A DNA stretch of 64,000 nucleotides, from contig JAINUG010000304.1 of NCBI GenBank assembly GCA_029706075.1, positions 445,001-509,000 of the forward strand, given 5' to 3'. Shown here one piece after another: positions 24,123-36,223 of this stretch. Position 1 is the stretch's first letter, and the number at the start of each line of letters is the position of its first letter. The DNA comes from Aldrovandia affinis. Taxonomy: Eukaryota; Chordata; Actinopteri; Notacanthiformes; Halosauridae. Position numbers and translations under genes: made by a program. Below the pieces are notes generated by a model. That model saw only the letters and a program-made list of their open reading frames with translations. It ran no database searches and was not told the origin of the DNA.

Positions 24123-27100
24123 TCATTTGGTGGCCTGCCAGATGATGATGCTCAGTATCGTGATCACGACGGACAGCACCATGGCCAGGATGCACATCTT
24201 CTTGCGTGACTTTTGCTGAAGGAGAGAGGAAAAGCAGGAGAGTTGGTTTGGCTTTCACACGGGGCCTCTAAAGAGAGCCTTAAACCCTAGAGGGGGAAAG
24301 GGCCTCTCGTGTCTCAGCGGCCCTTGCTTATTACTCCACATCACTCTTTTTCCAGAGTGCGTTTGTCCAAGGCAGCCTCAGAGAACGCAGACCTGCCAAC
24401 CACCCGTTTCCTTCAATATCTGCAGTAAAAGGAAAAGTCCCCCTGGTTTTCTTCCATTTTAATGCGTGGAAATTGCTAGTCTGCGGGAGCAAACAATGGA
24501 CCGGAAAAGACTTCTCTCTCCTGTTCTTTTGTCATTCTGTCTTTGATTGCCTCGGGTCCAAAAAGAACGAGTTATGTCTCCTAACTATGTTGTAGCTAAA
24601 GCCTTATTTTTGCATCGTTTCAATGGTGATGCCTGCGTGCCTGGGTACTCTGATCTCAAAATGCGTGCCTGGAACGCACAATGCATACAGGTTGGCAGGT
24701 CTGTGAGTAGCACTCGATGTACTCAAGGATACAAACAAAACCAAGCATGACATCAATATCACACAGGAACACTCAAGTCTTAAAATACAGTCCTTACACA
24801 ATAACACAGCACTGATATCACTGCACAAAGCCCAGCAAGGTAATGGAATAAGTAAGAATTTTGTTCAGTCTCCCCCCCCACCTCATTAATGGGGGTCATT
24901 GTTGGATTGCTGGACTAAAGATAGTTGGTCACTTTGTGCAAAAACACCAGCTACAATGACCACAGCATGATGGGTTAAATAACCCAAAAAATTCCTGATC
25001 TCCTAGTCATAGATGGTATACATGAGTCATTTAAGCTTGCTACAAAAGCTGAAGGAGCAGCACTGGGATTTTACTTAGCAGTCACTCTGTTTGACTCCAG
25101 GGACCGGTCATCTCCTGAAGTGTCTGTCTAAGCGATGCTGACCTGGTCAGATTAAGCCTCATCCGTAGTTTGAGTGAAACGCAGGGAGACAGAGGCAGGC
25201 TCTCACCTGATAGTGCGAAGCTCTCTGCAGCTGCTCTGCCCCTCGCTCTACGTGCACCTCCGCGCTCTCCACGTTCGCCTCGATGCTGTCTGCCAATCAG
25301 ATAGGCTCATTCAAACCAATCCTTATTCAGCATTCAGGGTTTCACTACAGCACTACAGGATCACATAGACACTGCACAACACACATGCATGGATGCATGG
25401 ACGCACGCACACGCACACACAGTCTGAAAGGTGACTATGCCACTGACTGCTGCCCCTATTCTTACCGATCATTTCTCCCTGGTCGTGAATCATCACTGCC
25501 AGGTCCTTGAAAATCTGGTTCACGTCCAGGATATCCGACTGAAAGGACGAGAAAAGACGGAAGTAAACATGTGCCATGGCTTCCTTGCGGTTTCTGAGCT
25601 GTAAAAGCGCTGGGTGTCAGGATGGATTTGGGGGGAATGTACCGATTGATGGGTCACCCTGAGGTCAAGTGAGTAAAATACCTTGGATTCTACAGATTTT
25701 ACTGTAACATCAGCAAAGATATTGTGCATTCACTTACAAGACAACAGAGACTCTGGTCCCTCAAGTCTCTGTTAAGGGTTCTGGTGAAAAACACTGTTGG
25801 TCTCAGTAACTCATGAATATTCCTGAGATGGTAGGTTTTAAAAGTAATGTTATTTGGAATAATTGCTGGTTACAGTTATTCTACGTATGTCTGTAGCGGT
25901 GAGACTATATGTCTGTATGCAGTCTCACCACTAAAGAGCATTCAGAGGTGATTGCCTATACCAGAGCGTCACTTGGGGCTGGAGTTTTCTCAATGGAGAT
26001 TGGGTATCTGGCCAGTGAACTGTGGGCCAGATTTATGAAGGAAATAGTCTCAGCGCAAAAACAAAGGCTAAAATCTATCCCGTTTGCTGTCGCAGATGAC
26101 AACACATTAATGACCACTTTACTGAAGAAAATGTCTAATTACGCAATGAATGAAATTAAATGCCCTCATTTGCAATTTTGTGGTACGAGCCACCCATAAA
26201 AAATGATCCAAAACAATATGGCACGTGCACACGTCCAGATCGCAAAGCGCCAAGAAATGGATATGGGCAAGCAAGGGAACCAGGAGAAAAAGAAAGCTTA
26301 AATGTAAAGATTAGGGAATAGAGGTAATGGTCAACGAGGTAATCACAAAAAAAAAAACACAAAACAAAACATAATTCATTAGGCAGAACAAAATTAATAA
26401 TAGATGATGCAAAGAAAAGATAGCATTATGTATAAAAATACCACCCAGTTTCAGGTGTTTTTAAAATTCTCACGCAGAGAGGAGGGTCACAACAAAGGCA
26501 TGGTTTAGTAAATCAGACAGAATACTTAATCAACCTAATTTACAAAATCTCCACCCTGTTTTAGCACGTTCACCCCAGGTATACACATGCTTGAACAGAT
26601 TTAGCTATTTATCTAAATGACAGTCGCAAAGTGACATAATTACATCCGAATAGAGATTTGACTGTGACTCGATTGCGACCGTTTAGTAAATCGAACGTAG
26701 CCATTGCAAACGTGTCGTGACTGTTACTCAAAGGCAAATCTGGCCCTGTGCGCCTACAGCATGAGGCTGTGTGGAGTGGTGCGGTCGCCATAGCAAGCCC
26801 CACCTCTAGCTGTCGGATGTTGGTCTCCCTCTCCTTGATCAGCTCCAGGTCCTCCTCTGTTATGGCCGCCTCCTCGGTCTGCGCCACTGACTGTCCCCAC
26901 TCGTAAAGATTACTGACAGAGCAAACGCACAACTCAACACCGTCAGGGTTACTGACAGAACAAACAGACATCTCTCTTGTGCCCAAACTTGGCCCTCTAC
27001 AGGCTAGATCTGTGATCTGAATAGCATCAACCCAGGGAAAGAGTTTGGTTGGATGTATAGGCGGCATGTAGTATAATGGTTAGGGAACTGGACTTGTAAC

Positions 27101-30100
27101 TCAGAGGTTGCTGGTTCAATTCCCAGGTGGGACACATCTGCTGTTGTACCCTTCAGTAAAATATCCAGCTGTATAAATGGATTGTATGTTAAGAAATGTA
27201 AACTGTGTAAGTCGCTCTGGATAAGAGCGTCTGCTAAATGCCTAAAATGTCAATGTAAAAATGCAATGTATTAAGACTGTATCAAACAGCCTGAAAGGGC
27301 CATGTGTTTGATGTTTGTGCTCTTGGCCCACTTTCCCTCAGTTTATTTATCACATGTTCATATTCTTTCTCCAAAACCTTCAAAGTGATGCAGACTCCAA
27401 TGAGACGTGCATGTTGTGAGGTAAATTACTGATCACTTTTCAGAACACTAATCAAAGGTGCACTGCGTCCTTTAACCAGGAGTGAGAATTCAAACCAAAA
27501 TGGACCTCGACCCTTTGGGTCCAGCTAACAACTTACTGACTAAACATTCTCCATTCAACCTAAGAAGTAAGGAATTACTCCAGGAAAACTGATGGCTGTT
27601 CACCAAATTAACATTAGACAGTGCAGACTCACTTATCAAAAGACACCAGTTGTTCATCACGGGCACCATCTTCAGCCTGTAAGGGAAAAACACAAGTTGA
27701 TGATTATCGGCTTCTGTTCGTTTAAAAAGTTAATGATCTCTCAACGTCATTCACCCAATCTTCTTTGCTCATCTTCACCAAGGGTGCCAATAATTCTGGA
27801 GGGCACTGTACTTATGGAAAAGGGAGTGGATGGATATAATATGTTGCGATCTCAATATAGGACAGACCACAGTGACCAACATCAGGAAGTTAGACACCGA
27901 TTGGCCTGTCAGCAAAGAAAGTGTTGCGTGGAGCAAAGAAAGCTGCTTGGACCAACCTGTGTCTATTTGGTCGTCCAATCATAGGACCAGGGCATGCCAA
28001 TTTCTGGAGAAATGCTGCCCGAGAAGGCACTGGCACTGTTTTTATTCTGTTGCAAAATATTTCACATAAAAAAACCACTCCATGCATTTGTTTTTCAATA
28101 CTGCACAAAAATCCAAAGAGTACTGTTAAGTTTTGTGGTACTGAAGTGTTAAAAAACAATGCCACGTTCAATAAACACATTATTGACCATGATTATGCCC
28201 GTTTACATATTCTTTTTAGATTTTACATCTATTTTGAACTTGGTGTTGGCTAAAATGTCTTGTCTCAATTGTTTTCACTTATCCGATTTACCTGACCTAC
28301 CTCTGGTTCCATCAGTGTCAGATACGTGAGGGATTAAGACGATGCACACGCCACTACCAGTTGCAATACCCTTAATCCATATAATTGATGAGAAAGCTTA
28401 AAAGGCAAAATATCATCATCATAATACAGTCCCGTTTTAATTCCCCCTTCTGCTCAAATTAAATCTTTCAAGCCAAATTCCTAGCAGCGGATGACTGACA
28501 GCCATTAAGTATTTGGGGCCATGCCCCCTGTACCCACCGAGAGGCGGGACCCGGCCCGCGCTCTGGCCACTGACTCCTTCTCCTTGTCCGCAGCGTGCCG
28601 CTGCACGGTCTGAAAGTTGTTGAGCGCAGCGGAGAACTCGTTCATCAGCCTTTCCCTCTGGAGCTTCTGCTGCCTCTGAGGATGAGAGGGGAAAACTTCA
28701 GTACAGCAGCCCCTCCCAGACTGCTTTTCCGAGCAGCACCCACAGTGTCTCTGCTAGTCACGCCGACGCCTTTCGGAACAGCACCCACTGTGTCTCTCCC
28801 AGTCACGCCTACACCTTTCTGAACGGCACCCACAGTGTCTTTCCCAGTCACGCTGTTGTGGAAAATGAGTCTCAAGCTTTTCAAATTATTTTCAAATCCT
28901 TTTTGTTCAATTATTCAGAAGTCAAATTATTTTCTAAGTCCCGTTTTGCTCAATTTTTCCAAAAAGCAGAGAAGAGGTTTGAGGCAGAAGATTTTCAAAG
29001 TTATTAGACTTTATTTCAGGTGAAATCACAAAGCCGAGAGCATCTTGCAAGTTGCTCCAATATTCCATTGTCTCAATAAAGTTTATATACTCCTCTTAAT
29101 CGTTACATGATTGGTCACTTCATTCTTTTATCTCATTGGATTACCTTTTTGTTTTACTTTTCTGACCATTTTAATTGGTCTTTTAGTTATGCGTAACATT
29201 CTCCATCCCTCCCCTGGGGGTGGTCCCTTCTCAGCTTATCATTACACTATAGTGGCATTCTGCCAAATGCTTTACTCATCGTTTTTCTAATGGTGGTTCC
29301 GCTTGACTATTTTGAGCTCCCACAGCCGGCCCTCTTCATTCCTCCCCCCAGCCTTGCTCAGAATGCAAAACCCAGCTGTGGTCACTTCCTTTCTTATCTT
29401 CTACTATGTTTTGACATTTCTTCTTGGCTAATATAACAGTTTAGCACTCCTAAAGTGTTTGATCTAGAATAAGGCTGTATCAGCTCTGAAACTGCAAATG
29501 TTTTCTGTCCTGGGTTCTCTGTATTGGCTTAATACAGATCACATTCCCTGCACACAGCCTGGCTCTGTATAGGCCTAATGATAAAGGGACATAAGCATTC
29601 CGGTGGCTGACACCTGGGGTTCAGGTCGGCTACTAGGCCCTGGTCAGACTCAATTTTGTCAGTGGAGGGAATATTTTCTCCTTCAACGCCTACACCTTTC
29701 TGAATGGTACCCACAATGTCTCTCCCAGTCACGCTGGCACCTTTTCGGAATGGTACCTAGTCCAGAAATGGATACTGCACTTCCAGAGCAAGAAGCAGGG
29801 TTGGGGTCATTTCCATTTCAACTCTGGAAATGAATTGAAATGAGAAAAATGCCCATAATGTCCTAAGAGGATTTTCCAATTAATTCATTGAATTTCAATT
29901 GATGTCCTGAATTGACGGAGTTGAAATGAAATTAACCCCTCTGCCTGTTGGTGGTACCCTAACCTGCTTCTAGTAAGACTTAGATTGGCTCAAACTGCTA
30001 CGCCCTAATAATGCCATTGCCATTCCTGCATACCCACCAAGTTCTGAACTGTGCCCATGTTCATCCATGCCAGTCACGGTGTCTCTTCTTGGCTTAATGC

Positions 30101-31169
30101 AGAGGGCTTGCATTTACAGAGTGCAGGAATAAAGGCATGCACACACACACACACCTGCTCTGAAGGGGACACAGGCAGAGGCAGAGAGCCCAGGTCTTTC
30201 AGGTGTCTGTTTGTCTCCTTGGCAAGTTGGTTGGTGTAGTGCTGCAGTTGCTGCCTGTAAAAAGCACAAAAAACACACACAGAGACAGAGACAGAAAGAC
30301 CAAGAGAGAGAGAAATTCAGAGTAAATACACTTTGGGACAGTGCCATTATGCCACACAATGGACATTGAGTAGAATCGTCAGCTCCTCTGGGGGGGTACA
30401 GTCAACTCCTCGTAATTGTACAGTAATACAAATCCTCATAATTGTATATCAGGTCATTTCATACTTAATATTATTGAACAGTATGTGTAGCGCAGTGTAC
30501 AATTGCACGTCATGCTGGAGGGTGAGGGCCAAACTCACAGTCTGTCCTGAAGCTCACTGGTGTCCTGTTTTGTCCCAAGCTGGTTCACCATGCTTTTAAT
30601 CTGGGCAGCTGCAGGGAGGAGTAAAGATCACAGATGGACACACGGCACCATGAGACACTAGGGTCTATATCAAACAGGTTTCCTCTACATTATGAAAACC
30701 TGACATGACCATTGCTTTTAGAGGAAGTCTCTAATCAGCAATCTTTGCTCGATGTACTGTACTTCCAGTGGTGAAGACACATTACAAAGAGCACCATCTT
30801 CATACAACATTTTTTTCTGTGACTGAAGAGTTTGTGTGTCATGTCCCTTAAGTTTTACATACACTTTAACCAATTACCACCAGTGTCTCTCATATGGTCC
30901 TATGAACTGAAAGATCACTTATTAAGAGACATACCCTCAAACACAAATTGAAGAAAATACAGTTGAAGAGAGCTGTGTCATTAGCATGGGCTGACAAAGC
31001 CTGACTTGGAAACAGAGGAGGGAAGGGGAAGGATATTTATTAACATTGCTTGCAGTCTGTCCAGACACTCACTGTTTTGTGTGATTTTCTGGATGTTGGA
31101 GCCACACGCCTGGATGATGGTACCGAAGTCCCGCGGCTGTGAGCCATAGTCTCCCTTCACGTAGGACAT
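24123..31169 (-). CDS. stx12: syntaxin-12 (syntaxin-13), endosomal Qa-SNARE
   Basis: Nine coding exons (minus strand): 31169-31073, 30608-30539, 30254-30155, 28675-28538, 27676-27633, 26912-26804, 25538-25466, 25289-25207, 24215-24123. All joins are GT-AG with matching phase, giving 807 nt and 268 aa (family about 270-276). The N-terminus [20 protein letters not shown] leads into a three-helix Habc region (residues about 15-135). The SNARE motif spans about 170-235, with [13 protein letters not shown] and [19 protein letters not shown]; the central-layer glutamine is Q206. After a basic SRKK stretch comes the membrane anchor, residues 245-264. Known role of the family: fusion of early and recycling endosomes, with relevance to autophagosome maturation. 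Exon 5 ([14 protein letters not shown]) is less conserved than the rest. Intron 3 holds a minisatellite and a solo LTR, and its donor starts a short (GT)n tract. Confidence 0.95.
27061..27262 (+). repeat. tRNA-derived SINE in stx12 intron 5
   Basis: A complete copy antisense to stx12. The tRNA-like head contains AGTATAATGGTTAGGGAACT and the B-box-like GGTTCAATTCCC, followed by the body and the tail GTAAGTCGCTCTGGATAAGA..CTGCTAAATGCC. It belongs to the family at 4762-4996. Confidence 0.9.
27730..27812 (-). mobile_element. Tc1-like inverted end in stx12 intron 4
   Basis: On the minus strand this reads CAGTGCCCTCCAGAATTATT then GGCACCCTTGGTGAAGATGA, a classic Tc1-family terminus. No matching second end was found within the intron. 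Confidence 0.7.
28722..29760. repeat. ~49-bp minisatellite split by an LTR
   Basis: Units containing CCCAGTCACGCC, ACACCTTTCTGAA and GCACCCACAGTGTCTC repeat at 28722-28853 and again at 29686-29760. The two halves are separated exactly by the LTR at 28854-29685. It lies in stx12 intron 3. Confidence 0.85.
28854..29685 (-). mobile_element. solo LTR, endogenous-retrovirus type, in stx12 intron 3
   Basis: This 832-bp insert is flanked by 4-bp direct repeats ACGC (28850-28853 and 29686-29689). On the minus strand it starts TGAAGGAG and ends CCACAACA, the TG..CA form. In that orientation a TATA box (GTATATAAAC, 29100-29091) is followed about 80 bp later by the polyadenylation signal AATAAA (29015-29010), which gives a normal U3-R-U5 order. 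There is no internal gag, pol or env. It points the same way as stx12. The retroviral class is unassigned. Confidence 0.85.
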
Positions 31170-31267
31170 GGCTGAAAACTTCACACGTCAATCACCCAGT
31201 GGCTGATGTCCGGAGGAAGAGGGGGAGGAGCAGGCGGAATGCACTGGTGCTCCAAAACTGCTGCCGA
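31170..31267 (-). other. stx12: stx12 5' untranslated part of the first coding exon
   Basis: Upstream of the ATG, a pyrimidine-rich acceptor-like site (CTTTACCTCGGCAG, AG at about 31268-31269) suggests that the first coding exon is preceded by an intron. This is a prediction from sequence only. Confidence 0.5.
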
Positions 31268-31885
31268 GGTAAAGTAAAGAGATGAAAGAGGGCATCATTT
31301 TTTACATTACTGTGAACAGTGCAGACGAGCAACGGGAATGCACTCCCTGTTGGGTCTGTTCCTCAGGAAAGACCGGGGCTGCAGGACCGTAGCAGGCCCA
31401 AGTGCATTCTTCGATCTGGCTGTAATGTAAAGCTTACAGTAACCGCTATATTATTTGTTTGCTTACCACACACCCTTTGTGGTCATGGTTTATGTTTTAC
31501 ACCTGATAACAACTTGATGTCTGCTGAAGCTCAGATTGCACCTTCCTCTGATAAGACACACAGGCAGCACTTTGTAATTTGAACCATTAAGGGAATTCCT
31601 ATCTCTCCCACTAAAGTAAAGGATTAAGAAATTCCAGGCCTTGATGCACGGTGGGTGGTAAGGTCGTTAGTATTATTATTGTATGCGAAAATTTTATTTT
31701 AGGATCCATGACCGATATTCAATGGCCATCGTTGAAAATATATGTTGGGGCGACCTTGTTTCAGGCATACTGTTGCAGTGAAAGTAGCCTGAAAAGCACT
31801 TGCGCATGCCCACAATTTACAAAGGCACTCCATTTGACAGCCGAAATGCTCCACCCTGGGCCTGTTTGTCACGTTATCAAAAAGG

Positions 31886-31968
31886 AGATAACTGTAAAAA
31901 AAAATCGTGTAGCTTGCTAGCTAGTTGCTAGCAAGCTACACTAACATTTTTTTTTTTTACAGTTATCT
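31886..31968. repeat. 83-bp near-perfect palindrome
   Basis: The left arm runs AGATAACTGT, A-tract, GTGTAGCTTGCTAGC. The right arm is its reverse complement, GCTAGCAAGCTACAC, T-tract, ACAGTTATCT, with a spacer of a few bases. It can fold into one long hairpin. It lies in the putative first intron of stx12. Confidence 0.9.
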
Positions 31969-32590
31969 ACCTAGGTAGGTTAACTAACCAACACCCTGTA
32001 TATTTACAATCACATAACTACAGGAACAAATGCTTCTTATGGTAAAGACCGACTGATTTGCAACACTGGCTTAGAACAACACTTTGCTACACAGCTAACT
32101 AGCTAGCTAAGCCAACGTGAAACAGATGTGAAAAGTTCATAGCTAACGTTAGTGAAATGTTACTTCTTACCATTGGGTATGTAACAGTCTTCATTATTCA
32201 GCTAACTAGCTATCGAGCAAGCAACGGTTAGTTACAACAGATTTTTACAGGCGAGCTAGAATGGGGTCTTTGAAGTAGCTAATGCTAGCCGCAGGGGTCT
32301 TACAGTTCTGGAAATTAGCTGACCAGTTAGCTATCTAACTATCTTTTAGTTAACATGTGTAGATTGTAAACCAGCTATCTAGACATTACCAGTAAATTAG
32401 CAAGCAAGCTAAAGTAAAGACTGTCATGTCCTAACGTAATGTTAAGACAGATAGCGAGCTAGCAACCAAGCTAGCTATCGACTTGAGGAGTAAGTCAACA
32501 AAACAAAACTTGCAATCGTAATACTGGCTAACGTTCGCTAAGTACATTATTTTTACAGTTCTATATCAAGCTTGCTCGGAAATGTAGCCT
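31969..32590. repeat. AGCTAGCTAA-rich low-complexity region
   Basis: Short palindromic words (GCTAGC, TAGCTA, AACGTTAG, GTTAGCTA) recur throughout, a sequence type often seen in fish genomes. No exon is seen. Confidence 0.6.
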
Positions 32591-32593
32591 TAC

Positions 32594-32720
32594 TTGTTTT
32601 TGAGCTGTTTAATGTCTGATGCTGATTCCGTTTGTTTCCACTATGTTCTTCCGTAACATGGCCAGCCCCAAAACATGCAAATTAACCGACGTCACCGCTT
32701 TGGTTGAAAGCCTATGCTTT
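32594..32720 (-). promoter_or_regulatory. stx12: putative stx12 promoter and untranslated first exon
   Basis: Read on the minus strand, an octamer ATTTGCAT (32682-32675) and a CRE-like GTGACGTC (32695-32688) are followed by a stretch ending in CAAAAACAA|GTAAGG, a good donor site at 32593. This fits a short non-coding first exon spliced to the ATG exon 1.4 kb downstream. It is an inference from motifs; no transcript evidence is available here. Confidence 0.45.
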
Positions 32721-33307
32721 GTGGTTGGTTTGCAGCAGCAGAGCAAGAAAGTAGTTTATCAAGCTACCACTTTTTAAATCACATGCTTTTTATAAAACAC
32801 CTGGTGTTTTGATCACGCAAAATATCCAGTGGTAATAGATAGTCCACGTGACAATGTGCTACAGTGCCTATTTACCCTAAAGTAATTTTAAATTCGTGCT
32901 TTTCAATCATTACACGATTTACACTTACATAATCCATTCAAGTTATATTTGTCTTTTCATTTGAGGATTGGAAACACAATAACGTTATATTACGAATTTG
33001 ATTGAAAACATCCACACTATAGCAAGAAAAACCTTGAGAATAATATTTTGTTAGTTGAATGTATCACCATTTGTCTTTCTTTAAGGACAAATATTTAAAT
33101 CGATTAAATCATATCCGTCATAAAAAATTACGAGAAATAAGTGAGAGAGGGTGTCCGCTGGATCGCTGCCCACAGCACGCATCTCGTGGCTCTCAGCTGT
33201 TTCATGGTAATTGAGTGCCGTGACAGTTCTCCACTCACATGACCAGTGGAGCGGATAGGACGGAAACACTAAAGAGATCAGCGAGTCAACAAAAACGCTA
33301 TTTCACA
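32721..33307. other. no gene seen
   Basis: Upstream flank of stx12, AT-rich, without a recognised repeat or exon. Confidence 0.5.
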
Positions 33308-33360
33308 TTACAATCATTTAGCAGGCGCTTTTATCCAAAGCGATGTACAGATGCATATTC
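33308..33360 (-). repeat. SINE/L2-type tail fragment
   Basis: The minus strand carries GCTTTGGATAAAAGCGCCTG followed by CTAAATGATTGTAA, the shared tail without a head. A second such piece lies at about 33638-33700. Confidence 0.6.
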
Positions 33361-33718
33361 AGCTTGAGTAGATAAACAATCACTTGGAGCTACAATCTTC
33401 AAGTACACGTACCTTACCTCAAGTCAGCAGCATAAACACCACAAGAGCTGAAGGAAATTATCAGTGAGTGCACAAAGTAGTTTTTTATATTTTTATATAG
33501 AGATGGGTGGGTTACGGTCCAAGGTGCAGTCTAAAGAGTTGTGTGTTCAGCCTGCGGCGGAAGCTGGGCAGTGATTCGTCAGTGAACAGTTCATTATACC
33601 ATAGTGGTGCCAGGAGAAGTCGTGACCGGGACGAGTGGCATTTTACATTTTAAGCATTTAGCAGACGCTCTTACGCTCTTACAAGACAACTTACAAGATC
33701 TGCATTAATACATCTTAT

Positions 33719-33906
33719 CAGGGGCGATTCTAGGATTTGACCTTTAGGGGGGCACAGCCCCCAATGAGAATGTGAAATGTACACACACAAAGCACAAGCC
33801 TACATTTTGAATTAGTTTACGTTTACATTCCCCAACATTTTCAGGATGGCTGAGATGAAAGACAGGGGGGCTAAACCCCCCTGAATATGGTCTAGAATCG
33901 CCACTG
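33719..33906. mobile_element. 188-bp hAT-type MITE
   Basis: The termini CAGGGGCGATTCTAG and, reversed, CAGTGGCGATTCTAG are inverted repeats, and further inner pairing involves GGGGGGC/GCCCCCC-type blocks. The flanking 8-mers CATCTTAT and CATGGTAT match at 6 of 8 positions, as expected of an old 8-bp hAT target duplication. Confidence 0.85.
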
Positions 33907-33972
33907 CATGGTATGATCACTCATTACTCGGAGTGAGGGAGTAACCAATCGCCTAGAGGCAGGCGCATCATA

Positions 33973-34660
33973 TCAATGAACATTGCAGCGGTAAGCCAGG
34001 CGTGCAGATTCTTCCTGTATAACATCAGGAGAATCCGTCCCTTCCTTACCACGTACTCTACCCAGCTCCTGGTCCAAGCAATGGTACTGTCCCGCTTGGA
34101 CTACTGCAACTCGCTCCTGGCTGGCCTTCCCGCATCTGCCATCAGACCCCTGCAACTCATCCAGAACGCTGCAGCCCGTATGGTCTACAACCTTCCTAGA
34201 CACTCCCATGTCACCCCCCTGCTCACTTCCCTCCACACGTCTCCTGTCGGTTCTGGCTCCACGATGGTGGAATGACCTTCCTGTGGAAGGCAGAACAGCT
34301 GAGACCCTGGCCACCTACAAGCGACGACTGAAGACTCACCTCTTCAGGGTGCACCTCTCCCCGTAGTCCTTTTTTTTGTTAACTTAGGTACATAGTTGCT
34401 CAGTATTACACGTCTGCTTGTTTATGTATTGTATTAGGCTTAGGCATTATTTTCTGCATTGATTGCTTTATTGCTACCTTTGAATTGTGGCTACAGATTT
34501 ACCTACAGGGTCCTAGTTTAACTATGTGGTTGTTCCTAGCACCTAGGAACTGTACTTCCCACTAGGGTGGCTTTCAGCTAAACTGTTCTTGACTACGGTT
34601 AACACTTTGTTGTACGTCGCTCTGGATAAGAGCATCTGCCAAATGCCTGTAATGTAATGC
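33973..34660 (+). pseudogene. L2-like LINE reverse transcriptase 3' fragment with tail
   Basis: The frame at 33976-34250 encodes SRLDYCNSLLAGLPASAIRP and IQNAAARMVYNLPRHSHVTP, typical of the region after the L2 reverse transcriptase core. An internal deletion joins this to the C-terminal end (trace WWNDLP, KTHLFRVHLSP near 34265-34365). The element ends with TACGTCGCTCTGGATAAGAG and a TGTAATG repeat, the tail shared by the SINEs of this window. It is defective. Confidence 0.9.
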
Positions 34661-34663
34661 AGG

Positions 34664-34815
34664 CGGTCGGGCTGCGGTGCAGGGATTGACCATGGCCTGG
34701 ACCAGTAACTGCGCCACTTCCCTCGTGAGGAAGGGACGAACCCTTCTGATGTTGTAGAGCACGAATCTACAGGAGCGTGTCACCGCCGCGATGTTTGGAG
34801 ACCCGAACATACTCA
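34664..34815 (-). pseudogene. second L2-like LINE fragment, inverted
   Basis: The minus strand encodes PNIAAVTRSCRFVLYNIRRV and RPFLTREVAQLLVQAMV, the same part of the reverse transcriptase as at 33976-34080 but from a different, diverged copy in the opposite orientation. Confidence 0.85.
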
Positions 34816-36223
34816 GCAAGGGGATACGTGGGAATGAATTCGAAAAATCTAAGTATACTAGGGTAGTTCGGGTGCACTCTAGTCCGAGGTCCTTATCAGC
34901 TCCAGCTCCAGTAAAGATTTCAGACTCAATATCAATAGCGTTCTCTTTAATATAGTAACAAATATTAAGTGTTGTATTGATACCATTTGAAAAGCTTGTT
35001 CTAACAGCCCCACAGCCAGAAAAACTTCAAGTGTCCCCATAATATACCCCTCAAGCTTACAGTTCTACCCAAGGCTACATGCACAGTAGTGAGAAACCTT
35101 GCTTGTAATCAGGGGGTTGCAGGCTAGATTTGCAGTTGGGGCACCACTGTTGTCCTCTTGAAAAACATAGATAACCTGTATTGCTTAAGTAAATGACACC
35201 CTGTAAAATGCACTATAACACTAGGTCTCGGGTGATGTATTGTACGGCAATAAAGAGACAACTGTGGAAAGGGTCACTCATTGCAAAGACCAGTCAAAAC
35301 AGTCGTGTTCCAAACCTGTTTACTATTCACACATATGAACATCATAGAACAAATACACACCAGTCAGTACATTCCTTCTTATAGGTATTATGCGGTTTGA
35401 AAATAGCTTTTTCCACACGTCTTCAGGAGTTAATGTTATTTTTTTGGGGAAAAAAAACAAACAAACAAAAAGCCTATCTACCAAAGAAGCAGCATCTCAG
35501 AACCTGGATTCATGCTTCCCTAAAGGTGAATGGTGTGACTAAGAACCCACGGTTTCTCTGCCACCCAACACTGCAGCAAGTTGAGCACACATCAGGGAGG
35601 CATCCAACAGAGGACACAAGTGATGACAGTGTGGTCGGTGTGGTCCCCATCCCTCCATGACGGTGTCTTCCTCTACCACATCTGCCGTCCATAGAACACA
35701 TGGACACTCGTGGAGGAACCTAATGCTAATCACAGTTTTGTCAAAGGGCCCCCAAGTGGCTTAGTCAGTAAAGGTGCTTGCCCCAAATGCAGGCTGAGCC
35801 CCACAGCCTTGACATTGCTAGGTCGAGTTTGAGCGATGTCATTCGCCAACTATAACTGGGAGACCACAGTGGCAGGACACAATTGGCTTAACTTTTTCCC
35901 CGGATAGGTTGGGGATCAACCGCATGCAATCAAAACAAACAAAAAAACAATCAAACCCAGGGGGAGGCTTCTGTGGGGTCGTCCTATTGGCTCAGGCCCT
36001 CAGCCCAAGCCAGCAAATCAGTGTGCATTTGTGGCACTAGCAGCAAGCGACGCATCTCGTTATACAAAACTGGAACTTGGTTTTCCTCTGTTCTCCTTCA
36101 AAAAAAAAAGTTTATCCTCCATGGTTTCATTAAGCAGCTCAGTCAAAATGAGCCTTTTGACAGTCCCTTTTCACTCTCCAGCAGGTGAATGGTCCTTTCT
36201 TTTATGGAGTTTGCTAAAAAAAA
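34816..36223. other. intergenic; one SINE-like element and trnau1ap 3' flank
   Basis: A tRNA-like retroposon lies at about 35750-35930 (GTGGCTTAGTCAGTAAAGGT, GACCACAGTGGCAGGACACA). The remaining sequence, including the likely trnau1ap 3' UTR just below 36224, shows no other exon. Confidence 0.5.

Noticed and set aside
25909..26199. A 96-codon plus-strand frame in stx12 intron 6
   Set aside because: No recognisable domain and antisense to an intron; probably part of an unidentified repeat.
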